The translations under genes and the position numbers were made by a program. Below are positions 45,730 through 56,228 of a stretch of DNA of 64,000 nucleotides, in pieces. Below the pieces are notes generated by a model. That model saw only the letters and a list, made by a program, of their open reading frames with translations, was not told where the DNA came from and made no database searches. The first letter of the stretch is position 1. Every line of letters begins with the position of its first letter. Origin of the DNA: Adiantum capillus-veneris (lineage: Eukaryota > Streptophyta > Polypodiopsida > Polypodiales > Pteridaceae); NCBI GenBank assembly GCA_014529385.2, contig CM043950.1, positions 153,250,445 through 153,314,444 on the forward strand, written 5' to 3'.

Positions 45730-47468
45730 GTTTAAGCCTCACTCAATCCTCTCATGATGGTCCTTGATAAGAACACCTTGGCTTAGTGCACACAATCTCT
45801 TTTTGCCCATGGTCAAGTCTCTAAAAAGTCAGACTTTGGTGCCCCACTGACCTTTGGATATTGGTTTTGGTAGCTTCCTTATCTCACAAGCTTTCTTCCT
45901 AGCTATAGCAGACTCAGTTTGGAGTTGTGTGTCAAAAGTTAGAGCAGTTTTGGTAATCTGCACTTGAAACAGCACTCAGAACAGTTTCAGGATTAGGACA
46001 CAAAGAGATTTTATGCTTGTATCTTGGTTTCTAGAGGGTATTTTTCACTCAAACTTGAGATTTGGGATGTACTCAAGTAGATCTACAAACTTATGAAGTC
46101 AAATACCCTCACTATGTAGAGGTACACCGATCGCGATCGTTGACCCCATGTCACAGATTTGGAAGATGTCTTGATACCAAGTGTCTTTGTATTTTTGAAT
46201 TTGGAGATGTTTTGACCAATGAAAACCCAAATCCCATGTGGTTTTGTGGTTATTGGCTTGATTGTGTAATTGGGACTTTTGACCACTGTCTTTTTCTTTT
46301 TTGACCTTGCCCTTTTGGAAAATATGTTGCACTAGATGTCAGCTACCTACTCACCAAGTCTCAACTCAAAATGTCACTGGGGTACACCGATTGCGATCGT
46401 AGTTCTAGCTCCTTTTCAAGTGAAACTAGTGGATATGGTAGACAATGATGTGTACAGTCTACTCCTCAAATATTTTTGAATTTGGAGAAGAAAAAGTCAA
46501 GTTTTTACTGGGTCTGCTGCAGTGGTTTTCTGACTGTCTACTATTTTTGGCTATTTTGGTGACTTTTTTTAAAATTTTGACATCTCTTGGTATCTTATAT
46601 AACCTAGGTGTATGTGTGGGTCAAATTTGGGTTAGATCTAGGACTGAGGTACACCAATCGTGATCGTTGTTTGCGGCCCAAATTGGATGAAACTTCACCA
46701 GCTTGTTCACTAGGCTATTTTAAAACTACCTGCCAGACATTTTTGCATTTGGATCACCAAAAGTCAAGATTTTACAGTTTCTGGGTCTGTCAGGCTAGTT
46801 TTACCCAAGTGGCCTGATTTCTTTGATTTTTGATGTTTTTGGGTGTGGTTGCTTTAGACAAACTTGTTTAGAATCTTATCAGGAAGGCACATGTCAAATC
46901 TTGTACAATTCTGACACTGAGGTACACCAATCGCGATCGTTGTACCAGAGCCAAATCTGATGAAATTTTACAGGCTCTCTCTGACAAGTATTTCCCAATG
47001 TTTGCTGCTACCACTTTGTGATTTGAATCAATTTCAGCTCTGTTTGGTCAGATTTTCTAATTTCAGAGTCTTATGGTCCTTTTGCCAAAGTTATGGTTTT
47101 CTGGTGTTTTTGACTCTATCTTTTGCCCCAAATGTGACTGGAATGTGATTTACTTATCCTTCTCCTAAGTACAGAAATAAAAGATAAGAAAATGAAGCAA
47201 ACAAGACAAAGAGGATAAAAAATGGATGATGGATCAATACTCAATCAATACAAAAAAATTTGAAGAGAAAAAATGCTTAAAGCAACTTCACTCACAACTG
47301 CCTATATCTCTCAAGAGTAGATCTAGCCAGTCCACCGACCCTAGACTCCACTAAGCACTGAAGCCCTGTCTAGATGCTTCACTGAAATGTAAATGGAATG
47401 GAAATTATCTTTTGGAACAATAAGAAAACTCTGAATACACACTCGGTCACTCATCACCTAAGTATCAT
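45730..47468 (-). other. B 5' leader
   Basis: 1.7 kb between primer site and gag, without a convincing ORF. It contains the spaced palindromic boxes listed separately. Confidence 0.6.
46121..46950. repeat. Four GATCGCGATC boxes in degenerate ~265-bp repeats
   Basis: GGTACACC followed by a form of GATCGCGATC(G) occurs at 46121, 46381, 46648 and 46921, spaced 260, 267 and 273 bp. Around the boxes the DNA is a much weaker tandem repeat (TTTTTGAATTTGGA and AAAAGTCAAG-like words recur). The copy at 46921-46946 is a nearly perfect 26-bp palindrome: GGTACACCA, ATCGCGAT, CGTTGTACC. A related box sits in each LTR (38337 and 47814). Confidence 0.85.
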
Positions 47469-47487
47469 TCCCCGGCAGCGGAGCCAA
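47469..47487 (-). other. B primer binding site (tRNA-Asp-like)
   Basis: On the minus strand TGGCTCCGCTGCCGGGGA begins next to the LTR. It matches the perfect tRNA-Asp site of element A at 16 of 18 positions. Confidence 0.85.
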
Positions 47488-48321
47488 TGTTTGCGGGTCG
47501 CCGCGACGGACGTCCATAGCATAGCCTTCAAGCATCAACATAAATATCAATACCAGGGAAGCGACTCAGATGAGGCATGGAAACTCACTAGGGTGTCAAT
47601 CCTAATGAAGTGAACTCGAAGAGATGCAACTACTAACTCTACAAGCAACTCAAATGCTCTAAAGCCAAGTAATCTGCCTATGTCCTTCTACACAGCTCTA
47701 CAGTCATCACGCCTGTTTACCATGCAAATCATATCGGATTCGCACGAAACTTGAAGGGAAGCAAGAGGGGACTATCACGAGCATATCCTATCACTGTCCA
47801 CAGCATTCTGGATGGGTACACGGATCGCGATCGTTTGTCCCAAAGTACGAAAAAACAGTAAACGGATGATCCTAAAGGGTCGTTTTTGGGTCCCTAAAGC
47901 CTCTCCTGGGGTCAAAACAACATAAAATACGTATGTAAACACTCAAAACAGCAATTTAAGGCTACAACAGTTGCGTTTGATACCTACACCAAATCTTGAA
48001 TGCTTACACTTGAATGAAAGAGAAAAGTAAGAAGAACACAATGCAATAAACAAAACTGAATTTGGATTACCGTAGCCACCATAGCGATGATTACAAGTTG
48101 GAGCCAAGAGGTCACTCTCTGTGCGTACAACAATAGTCACTTATCTTCAAAAAATAATCCCCCTTTTCCACTAACCTTAGTGTATTATATACCTAGGGCT
48201 TTCTAAAGTGGCCAGCAGCCAACTTCTCATGGACCTTTACATACATCATTGGAAAAATTACATCTTTGACTTAGACTTGACAAAGACGATTGTCATTAGG
48301 CTTTTACAGGGTTTGATGTAT
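47488..48321 (-). repeat. B 5' LTR
   Basis: On the plus strand it starts TGTTTGCGGG and ends near GGGTTTGATGTAT before satellite. It aligns to 38079-38843 except for the first 67 or so bases. It carries an intact GATCGCGATCG box at about 47814-47841. Confidence 0.85.
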
Positions 48322-48822
48322 GGCATAATCATTAAATTTTGGCCATTGGGCTCGCCAAGGCCCAACATCAAAAAATTGGCAATTGTGCCATCCTTGATAG
48401 TTGAGATGGCTTTTGATGGCCATAACTCTACAGGGATGGGGAGTAGGATTCTTTCCTACCTCTGTAAAGTTTTATGATCATTCGTTGCCATCTCACCAAC
48501 CATGAATGTACAATTGCTAATTTTCTACCGTTGGGCTCGCAACGGCAAAAACTTAGCCACATCAAAACTTGACAATCGAGACAACTTGCGATGGCAATGA
48601 AACTTTACAAGGCTAGGGAATAGAATTCTTTCTCCATCCATGCAATCGAGAATTGCGCCATCCTTGACAATCCTTGACAATCGCGCCATCCTTGACAATT
48701 GAGACAACTTGCGATGGCAATGAAACTTTACAAGGCTAGGGATAGAATTCTTTCTCCATCCATGCAAAGTTTCATGACCATGTTTTTTTCCTCTCATCAG
48801 TCGTGCACGGCACAATCATCTT
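48322..48822. repeat. Satellite remnant
   Basis: About 500 bp of the satellite seen at 10720-17529, including TTGGGCTCGCCAAGGCCCAA and GCAATGAAACTTTACAAGG. An AATTGCGCCATCCTTGACAA-like stretch is locally repeated near 48650-48700. Confidence 0.88.
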
Positions 48823-49821
48823 TGAGGCAAGTCTTCGTGCATGACAACTGGTACTTCATGGCTCCAAAATATCCTCTTCTTCATGTCTCTCGAGCACAAC
48901 CATTGAATTGCTAGAAGAACCTTCAACATATATATGGCATGTTGTTTTTTCCACTTTTTGAACTCTTGTCGGATATTTAAAACCCCCAAATCCTCCTTTG
49001 CCTCCATGCCATAGCAAAGTTTTGAGATGCCGTAGGTAACTGGCAACACTTGCGAGGTGGTGCACATAAGCATCTTGAGATGTTGTTGAAATTGCCAAAG
49101 AAAAGGTCCTCTACTGCTTGCCTTTTGAGTTGCTGAAAAAAGGTGAACCTTTGTATCCAAGGGCATTCTGATATGCTATTGTTGATAGAACTTTGTTTGG
49201 CTTGACCACTGTGAGCTTTTTGAGATGCTCAAAGAATTGCACACAAACTACCTCTATAGAAGACAACGTTTTGAAAAGCTTGAAAAACTGCACAAAAAAC
49301 CTTCAATGCCTTTTGATATTCTATGCTTTCATTGGGATTCTCCACTGCAACGTTTTGAGAAGTTGCAGTCCACAAGCTTATTCACCGACACCTTCACACC
49401 TTGTCAAGGGGAAATGTTTCAAGATGCTACTTGGAGCACCCTGTCTGCATGCGCCTATTCCCTGCTACCCAGAGCGTCTTGAGAGGCTGGGAGTGCCCTG
49501 CCTTGCCAGCACCAAGAGCTCTTCTAGCCCACCTAGGATTTTCCTGGGAGCTTTGATACCATGTGAAGGGTTTGAAGCTTATGGTGGGTGCCACCTTGGG
49601 CAAGACATGGCGAGAGAGAGAAACAATAGAACAAGCAAGAGAGGAGAGGCTTGGCAGAAGAATACAACAAAGCACGCTATATTTGATTAATCAAAGCTTT
49701 ACATATATAGTTAAAAATTGCCATGCAGATTTCTAAATGGCGTGGAGTTCTTTTGCATGCTCCATAAGGGGTAATTCCCACAGACTGACACCTCTTGGGC
49801 TTGGAAACCCAACATTCAACA
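48823..49821 (-). mobile_element. Copia LTR with primer site and short interior
   Basis: 49562-49821 has the ends of a copia LTR; on the minus strand it begins TGTTGAATGTTGGG and ends CTTCACA. It is followed by the primer site TGGTATCAAAGCTCC (complement of 49547-49561). The 740-bp interior down to the satellite has no recognisable gag, but on the minus strand shows repeated QFF-x-L/H-x-K blocks (QFFKLFKTL, QFFEHLKKL). The second LTR and the rest are missing. Confidence 0.72.
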
Positions 49822-49864
49822 TATCATCATTGCTTTCTTCTTCCTTTGTAGTATTGGGGTAGTC

Positions 49865-50350
49865 CTAATGATAAGCCGTCTCAATCCCATACTCATAACT
49901 TGTCATCATATCACCTTCATCTCTAGCTACCATAGGATGGAAATGGCTCTCTTTGATGTTTAGGTCCAAGACTATCTCCCTTCCACTCTCTTTATCAGGC
50001 AAGGCAAATACCCTACTCTCCCAATCTTGCTTGACCACTACTACAAGAAGACATGGTCTCCCCAAGATTAAAGCTTTTATCACAAAAAAACCAATCAGGC
50101 ACTTTGTCCCTATCACCTTTACCTTCACTTCTTGACCCACACTAAAACACCTCACTTTGGCATGATTGGCCATGCTCATGCACATATTTGACTTGGCCCG
50201 TACCTTGACACCTGCATCCTTTATAGTCGCTTCTATCATAGCATAGACTTGAGCTCCTCCATCTATGTATGCTAGTAACTGCATCTTCTTCTTGATGATT
50301 GCATCAATAAGAGGGAGTACATCCACTAGGTTTCCTACTCTAAAGGCCAT
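49865..50350 (-). pseudogene. D aspartic protease
   Basis: 161 open codons. The active-site loop is LLAYIDGGAQVYAMI: Asp-Gly-Gly-Ala as in G1. Then come NMCMSMANHAKVRCFSVGQE, CLIGFFVIKALILGRPCLL and VKQDWESRVFAL, the usual second-half blocks. The tail (VARDEGDMMTSYEYGIETAY) is acidic. It is truncated before RT by the copia LTR fragment. Confidence 0.8.
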
Positions 50351-51684
50351 ATTCTAGAGAGCATGCACATCACCCTTGACCCTCAAAATTTTGGTGCCAA
50401 TAGTAGTCAACCACTACCTTCTCAACTTAGAGTCTATTGCCAACAATTGTCCAAGTGTAATATTAGCTTTTTAATTTTGGACATCACACTCACTAGGTCA
50501 TACTCCCAATGACCCCACCGTAGCTAAAAGTTTGATTGCTTGATGAACTGTGATGCCTTCTTTTCTTCTAGTCTCTGGCTACTCCCTACCTTAATACACC
50601 TTCTCCTTACCTTTGCAAGATTTGTTTTCCCACTCAATCTCTGTTTCCGTTTTACCTCTTGCTCTCTTCTTAGCCACAACATCCACATCCTACTTGTCCA
50701 CACCAATGATATTGACTCTAGGGACCTCCTCATTATCTGGTGCTAACACTACATAATTCTTGATTGTCTACTTTGTTTGACCATCAAAGTACCCTTTCCC
50801 TCTGCCTCTAAAAAACAACGAGTATATACCTCCTCTTTCCTAGGTGGATGCAAACAATCTAGAGCATAATGACCCTCTTCTCCACAATTCTAATACTAAC
50901 CATGCAATGGCCTAGCCCTACCTCTTCCTCCTCTTGACTGTACCCTATCCATCACACTTAGCTCCAATTATTGCATTTTCTCATACAAATTTTGAGCTGT
51001 GCATAGACAATGCTCTTGAGGAATTGCCATACCTCTATTTGCTTGATTCTCCTCTTGGACTACACAGCAAGGAATTTGGGATTGAGTAGGAGCACCATCT
51101 CATAACCCATTACACCTTGCTTGATCTTCTTCTTATCTTCCTAATTTTTGACCGTGAAATTGCCACTACAATATTGTAGTTTTTTTCGGCTCTCAAAATT
51201 CACCTTTTCTTGCACCTTGGAATACAATCATGCCATGAAGTTGTCCAACTTGAAGTACTCATCATTAAGAAACTACATGGCTGTCACAAATTCTGCCCAA
51301 CATGCTTTAAAACGGTTAAGAAATAAATTGAAATATTCACTGACATCTTGCTTAAGAGCCTTTAGCTTTGCATCCATCTCAACTGGAGATGCCTCCTTGC
51401 AAAAATTGTGCAAATTTTTTTCCTGTAGAGCCGAGCATGCCTACCTTGGCTCACCCTCCAATGATTCAAACCACACTTTAGCTTTGCCACGCATAACCAA
51501 TGGAAAAGTCTTCATCTTGCTATCCTTGTTGGGCATATGTAGTGATAGCATATACAATTTAGGATCTGCCATCCAATTTTCTAGATTCTAATTACCTAAA
51601 AATTGGTTCATAGCTTTAGCTTGCCATGTCTCCCAATGCAATAAACCAAACCTTTTCATCAATTGAGGAGTGATCAATGTACCT
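50351..51684 (-). pseudogene. D gag (decayed)
   Basis: On the minus strand, pieces of a gypsy gag: LYMLSLHMPNKDSKMKTFPL, VMRGKAKVWFESLEGEP, VEMDAKLKALKQDVSEYFNL, FLNDEYFKLDNF, then a decayed zinc knuckle NCGEEGHYALDC near 50870-50900. Its first Cys position is lost next to a TAG. Many stops and frame changes occur. Basic low-complexity sequence near 50524-50733 is the linker toward the protease. Confidence 0.7.
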
Positions 51685-51925
51685 CCTCCATGGAGGCACC
51701 ACTAGAACGGGGGAATGGGGAACACACTCAAAACACACACAATTCTCTCTATATAGCCCAAGGTATTCACAACATCCCTATCCTCTCAAAAGTACCTTGA
51801 AAACACACAAATTCCACTAACATAATCTTGCATGCACACTTTTTAATGCACACACAACTAACATTGTGTAACAAAATCAAGAGCAGGAGAAAGAGATGAG
51901 AGAAGGGGAGAACCGACATGTATAG
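51685..51925 (-). other. D primer site and partial LTR
   Basis: TGGTGCCTCCATGGAGG (complement of 51685-51701) differs from the G1 primer site at four positions, all transitions. The LTR would start at TGGGGAACAC (51716 on the plus strand), similar in style to the G1 LTR start (CA-rich, ACACACACAA). It is cut off near 51925 by fragment C. Confidence 0.55.
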
Positions 51926-52170
51926 GTGTATAGAAGAGTGGTATATAAAGCTAGAGGTGTTGCGGTGATACAAGACCCACAAGGTAAGGTTATTCTGTCC
52001 AAAGCTTATGATCTTCAAGGGGTCCACACCAACAATGAGACTGAGTACGTGATTCTTCATTTGGGCCTGAAGCAATGTTTGGAACTTGGCATTTCCAAGC
52101 TAGTGTTCATAGGTGATAGATTGTGAATTATCAAGCAACTTGTGGGAGAATGGTAGGTAAAGGAGATTTC
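51926..52170 (+). pseudogene. C second RNase H (fragment)
   Basis: GVAVIQDPQGKVILSKAYDL, then TNNETEYVILHLGLKQCLEL and GISKLVFIGDRL are the middle of an archaeal-type RNase H, with the catalytic-type Glu in NNETEY and Asp in IGD. The first Asp block is missing. A stop follows GDRL (DSQLV-like position), after which IIKQLVGEW continues the domain. Confidence 0.75.
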
Positions 52171-53413
52171 CTTGAGCATTGGTTCTTTTCCATCAAAAAC
52201 ATGTTGTTCTTCAAAGCAATACAATTCAAGCGTGTCAATAGCGAGAAAAATTAAGAAGTTGATCAATTGGAGAATAGTTGAGTGCAAAACCATGTAGCTG
52301 GTTATATGTGGCACTTGCCACCTTTGCAGAAGCTAATCAATTAGTGAGTAGTCAAGTGCAAATCCATGTAGTAGGTTAATATGTGCCATCCACCACCTAT
52401 GCAGGAAGAGGGACCTTGAAGGAGATAAATGAATTTTCGAACATGGACCAATGTCCACAGGATTTGTTCAAGTTGTAGAGGAAAAGGATTGTTTAAAAGG
52501 CTCACACGTTCACTTTGGTAGGTGAGGACCTAATGAAATATGGTTGGGATAGAGTGCCAAGGAAGGTACTCTATAAAGAGGAGAATGGCATGGTTTTAGA
52601 GAATTTTCATAAAGAAAGCAGACATTAGGGTCGCGATCAAGTGCTTTTTTTATTTCTTAGAGCAGGTTTTGGGGTGGCCTTCTATTGCTTGGGATGTGCA
52701 ATATTGGTGCAAGACATGCCACGAGTGTCAGACCATAGGTGAAAGACAACTGGACGCTGAGTCACAGGGGGCTATCATGGCCGAGATTAATTTTGAAAAG
52801 TGGGGTTGGATGCCATCGGTCCACTCCCTAAATTGATGAGCAATAAGAAGTACATCTTAGTAGGCATAGATTACGTCACTAGGTGGGAGACTAAAAGAGA
52901 GAATGCTCGTATAATAGCTCAATTTGTCTTTAATTGTATTTGTTATCATTTTGGAGTGCCTTGGGTGCTTGTTTTTTATTGAGGCCAATGATTTCAAAGA
53001 AAATTAGTACGTTCACTAGTTGCGAAGTCGGGCATTCAAAATTGGTTTTCATTACCTTATCACCTTGAATGCAACGGCCTAGTAGAGAGTGCTAGTGGAA
53101 AAATAATCAAGATGCTCACAAAGTATGTATACAAGTAGAAAATTGAATGGGAAACTAACCTTGAGAAATGTCTGTGGGCTTATAGGACATCCTACAAGGT
53201 GGCCAAAAATTTTACTCCATTTGAGATGGTTTATGGCAATGAAGTGGTACTGCTAGTGCATGCATAGTCGGGAGCATTGAAAGGTATTTGGCAGACCAAT
53301 GCTACTTACCAGGATCTTTTACAAGGCTGGATTACTTGTATTGAAGCCTTGTAGATGAATAGAGAGGTGGTGCTGGATTTCTATGTCAAGTAGTAGGAGA
53401 AGAGGATCATGAA

Positions 53414-53802
53414 GTTTAGGAAGAGAATGGAGTCTAGGAGGGCCTCTTTATTTGGTATTTTAAAGATTCAAACCTCTAGTATTAAGAAAGCAATCAAAGG
53501 ACAACTTTTGAATTCAAACAAGGAAAATGGCTAGTTTATTTGAATTCAAACTTTCCTCCAAAAATGAAATATTAAGAAAGCAATCGAAGGACAACTTTTG
53601 AATCCAAACAAGGAGAATGGATAGTATTTTGAATTCAAAATTTCCTCCAAAAATGAAATTTAAAATTTAGCAAGAAAAACCATATCATGTAACATATCTA
53701 CTATGAAAAGAGCTCGGGGTGTAGATTAATCTCTGCTCAAATTAGAGATCGTATGTTGGAGTTATGGAAGTCCAAAAATCATAAAGTTGTCCATTCCCTT
53801 GT

Positions 53803-53835
<33 letters not shown>

Positions 53836-53972
53836 AGTGCATCCTTCAAACCTCTCTTACACACCCACCATTCTTGTACACATGGTTTGTATCTATTTGT
53901 AAATATTCTAATCACCTCCATAATATCACGGTAAATAAAGAGGCCCTCCTAGACCCCATCTTCTTCCTAATG
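53414..53972. mobile_element. Insert with ~40-bp inverted ends and a run of 30 G
   Basis: 53414-53453 and 53933-53972 are inverted copies with few mismatches (core AGGAGGGCCTCTTTATTT). Between them lie two direct copies of an 88-89 bp unit (ATTAAGAAAGCAAT.. at about 53480 and 53570) and 30 consecutive G at 53805-53834. It splits the integrase remnant. It may be a small non-autonomous DNA transposon or a local inverted duplication of integrase sequence; the left arm reads on from the integrase frame, which favours the second. Confidence 0.5.
53805..53834. repeat. Poly-G run
   Basis: Thirty uninterrupted G (C on the other strand). It is capable of quadruplex formation. Length errors in assembly are common in such runs. 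Confidence 0.95.
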
Positions 53973-54250
53973 CAAAGTCTGCCAGACAACAAGAAGATAC
54001 AAGAAGGAAACTTAGTAATGAAGTAGGAAAACTACCTTGAATTCACTTTTCAAAAGAAGTTAAGAAAGAAGTGGACATGTCCATACACACTGCATAAGGA
54101 TTTTCCCAATGGGATATATCAGCTGTTGTGGGAAAATGGCAAGTTTCCCTAATGTGCATCAAATTGTGGTCAAGGGGGTTGAGAAACCCACCTAACGAGA
54201 GAAAGTGTGTAGTGGAGTTGAAGCCTTGTACATACTCTGTGCATACAATT

Positions 54251-54448
54251 ATGGTTTTTCTAGTTTGCTTAGTTGGTCGCTAAGTGCAATTTTAGGCTCA
54301 ATACTTGTTGATCTCTTCAGCCTCACAAGTACCCAAAGTATTGTCTTTTAACACTGGTTGTTGCATCTGCTGCTCCTTTGCCTCTCCTGAACACGAGACA
54401 AGCTCTCATAGCATTGATCCGGCTTAAAGCCTTGTTGACATAGAACTG
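54251..54448. other. Spacer without a gene
   Basis: I see nothing recognisable between the integrase remnant and the acidic ORF. Confidence 0.5.
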
Positions 54449-55260
54449 CTAGGAGGGATCCATCCAAACATGCAAGTTAGCAAAAACCCAATCATCATCC
54501 AAAGCCTCGTTCTCCTCGCCATTGAATACATTTAGAGCTTCTAAATCTGCACAAGGATTGACCAAGTCCTCATCCACAAGCTCATCAACAAGCGCAACAT
54601 CCTCTTTTACAAATTCCACCTCCTCTATAGCCTCAATCCCTATGAACACACGCTCGTCAACATTGAATGATTGCCCAACCCCCTGCTTTGGCAGATCTCC
54701 TACCATCTTGCAAGCCACTGCTTCCTCTTCTGAGTGCACCTAATCAGTTTTCATACATCAGTTAAACAAGACATAAATTCATCCCATACCTTCTCAAACT
54801 CCAAGTTGGCATCAAAACAATCCAAAGGGAATATTTTCTCATCCTCGACACATGATGACACTCACTCCAAGGCTACATCTCCATTAGTTTCCATAGAGTC
54901 TATTACTGGAAATAGCTCTCCATGGCCACACACTGACTCAAGAACCTGATGCAGCTCCGCATGCTGCTGATCATGGCAAGGCTATCCACTCTCTTTCTCT
55001 ATCAAACCAGCTTCTGATAACTCTTGGAAATCTTCCATTGAACTGGATATACCATCTAGATATAGACCATTTGCTTCACTGTCTTGCTCTCCTACAGTAT
55101 GCACTCCATCAAGTACTGCATCCAAAGGCTCGCTCAAGACTCCCAAATGTTCGACACTATTTGATCTCTTGTTGCTCCAATCATCCTCAAACCCACTCAT
55201 ATATCCGCTATTGGTGGAATTTGATGACTCTTCACCATTAGAGACTGCATGTGCTTTGAT
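54449..55260 (-). pseudogene. Acidic ORF of unknown family (broken)
   Basis: Minus-strand segments read MSGFEDDWSNKRSNSVEHLG with LDGISSSMEDFQELSEAGL (55200-54982) and, below a gap with stops, VFIGIEAIEEVEFVKEDVAL with DEDLVNPCADLEALNVF (54739-54449). Both are strongly acidic and look like one protein interrupted by TAG and TGA codons. LEFEKVWDEFMSCLTDV lies between them. No known domain. It could be a spacer of another retroelement or a host gene remnant. Confidence 0.35.
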
Positions 55261-55754
55261 GGTTGACCCCGTAAATCTCTTTTGGTATTCACAAAAGGCT
55301 AGAAGTAGAGCTAGATTTATCAGGTATCAACTCCTTTGCTCTGTTATTGATAAGTAGTAGTAGAGTCTCCATGAAGCTCCACAAAGCCCTTGTCATGTGT
55401 AATTGGCCTTTGCTTCATCATCGTAGACTTGCAACTCCTCCATCTCTAACTCCACGAGCCATATCCATTGTCGCATCCCTTTCCTTGGTGCTCCACTAAA
55501 ACACCCATCCACTTGGCGGCTTTTTGACCTCAGCACATAAGAAACTTGACAGTCATGTTTCCCTTAAAGAAATTTTGTGGGTGCTTTACAACACAAACAC
55601 AAACCATTTTCCAACGGGATCTGTAGAAGATGATGGGGCTCAGGCAAACACACCCAGACCAACCCTCACTCTCTTTCTGTGGCTAAAAAGCACACACTTC
55701 CAAGCTCTTTAGAAACAAACCCTTTCAACAAAAACGGCTCTTACACAAGATGCA

Positions 55755-55862
<108 letters not shown>

Positions 55863-56228
55863 AGCATGAAATGGTGTTCAGTTTTGAGGGCCTTTCTAGG
55901 TGGTTTTCAAAGTAGTTCTCAGGTTTTATTTGTTCTCTTTAAATAATTTATCAAAGACATGGAAAATTGCAGGAAATGGAAAATGCCGCCACTTCAAGAA
56001 TGACATCATTTTTTGAACATTGTTTACAGGTAGAGGATGACTGTGACTTCTGCTGCATGCCAGTACTCCATCTTCATGCACCCTACATAAATAGAGCAAG
56101 AAAGAGTTGCGGACGCCTGCCCTCTCTGTGCAACCTCAATCTTCACTGGGTGTTGTAATCCCCCGCCCCCCCCCTCTCTCTCTTTTGTTGTAGTTGAGCA
56201 ATGTGTTTGTTTGAGGACATTGTGAATC

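Larger units (their letters stand above)
38079..48321 (-). mobile_element. B: gag-protease LTR element lacking pol, tRNA-Asp-type primer site
   Basis: Two LTR copies (38079-38843 and 47488-48321) flank 8.6 kb with gag, zinc knuckles, aspartic protease and the W-x-P-K protein on the minus strand. No RT, RNase H or integrase is visible. The primer site at 47469-47487 fits the minus orientation. The left LTR lacks about 67 bases at its outer end, where it meets element A. The right end runs into satellite. It is best read as a non-autonomous sister of A that kept gag and protease. Confidence 0.88.
49822..51925 (-). mobile_element. D: gypsy fragment, LTR-gag-protease
   Basis: On the minus strand this holds part of an LTR (51716-51925), a primer site, gag and protease, then stops at the copia LTR at 49821. 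Its protease loop and primer site resemble those of G1, so it belongs to the same or a sister lineage. RT and later domains are absent. Confidence 0.78.
52500..54170 (+). pseudogene. C integrase (decayed, interrupted)
   Basis: The core is seen at 52800-52982: GLDAIGPLPKLMSNKKYILV, GIDYVTRWE, CYHFGVPWVLV. Further on come YHLECNGLVESASGKIIKML (Glu in the third position), CLWAYRTSYKVAKNFTPFEM and VYGNEVVL. The zinc module upstream is in pieces. After the insert at 53414-53972 the C-terminal domain resumes with FTFQKKLRKKWTCPYTLH and FPNGIYQLLWENGK, which corresponds to the end of G1 integrase. Many stops. Confidence 0.75.
51926..54250 (+). mobile_element. C: gypsy fragment, second RNase H and integrase
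   Basis: The plus strand carries a piece of an archaeal-type RNase H followed by a decayed integrase, with no RT or LTR. It begins back to back with fragment D. Its integrase is interrupted by a 0.5-kb insert with inverted-repeat ends. Domain type matches G1. Confidence 0.75.

Noticed and set aside
27587-48321. A and B as one composite palindromic transposon
   Set aside because: Their LTRs are different families, each has its own LTR pair and primer site, and no outer target duplication joins them.
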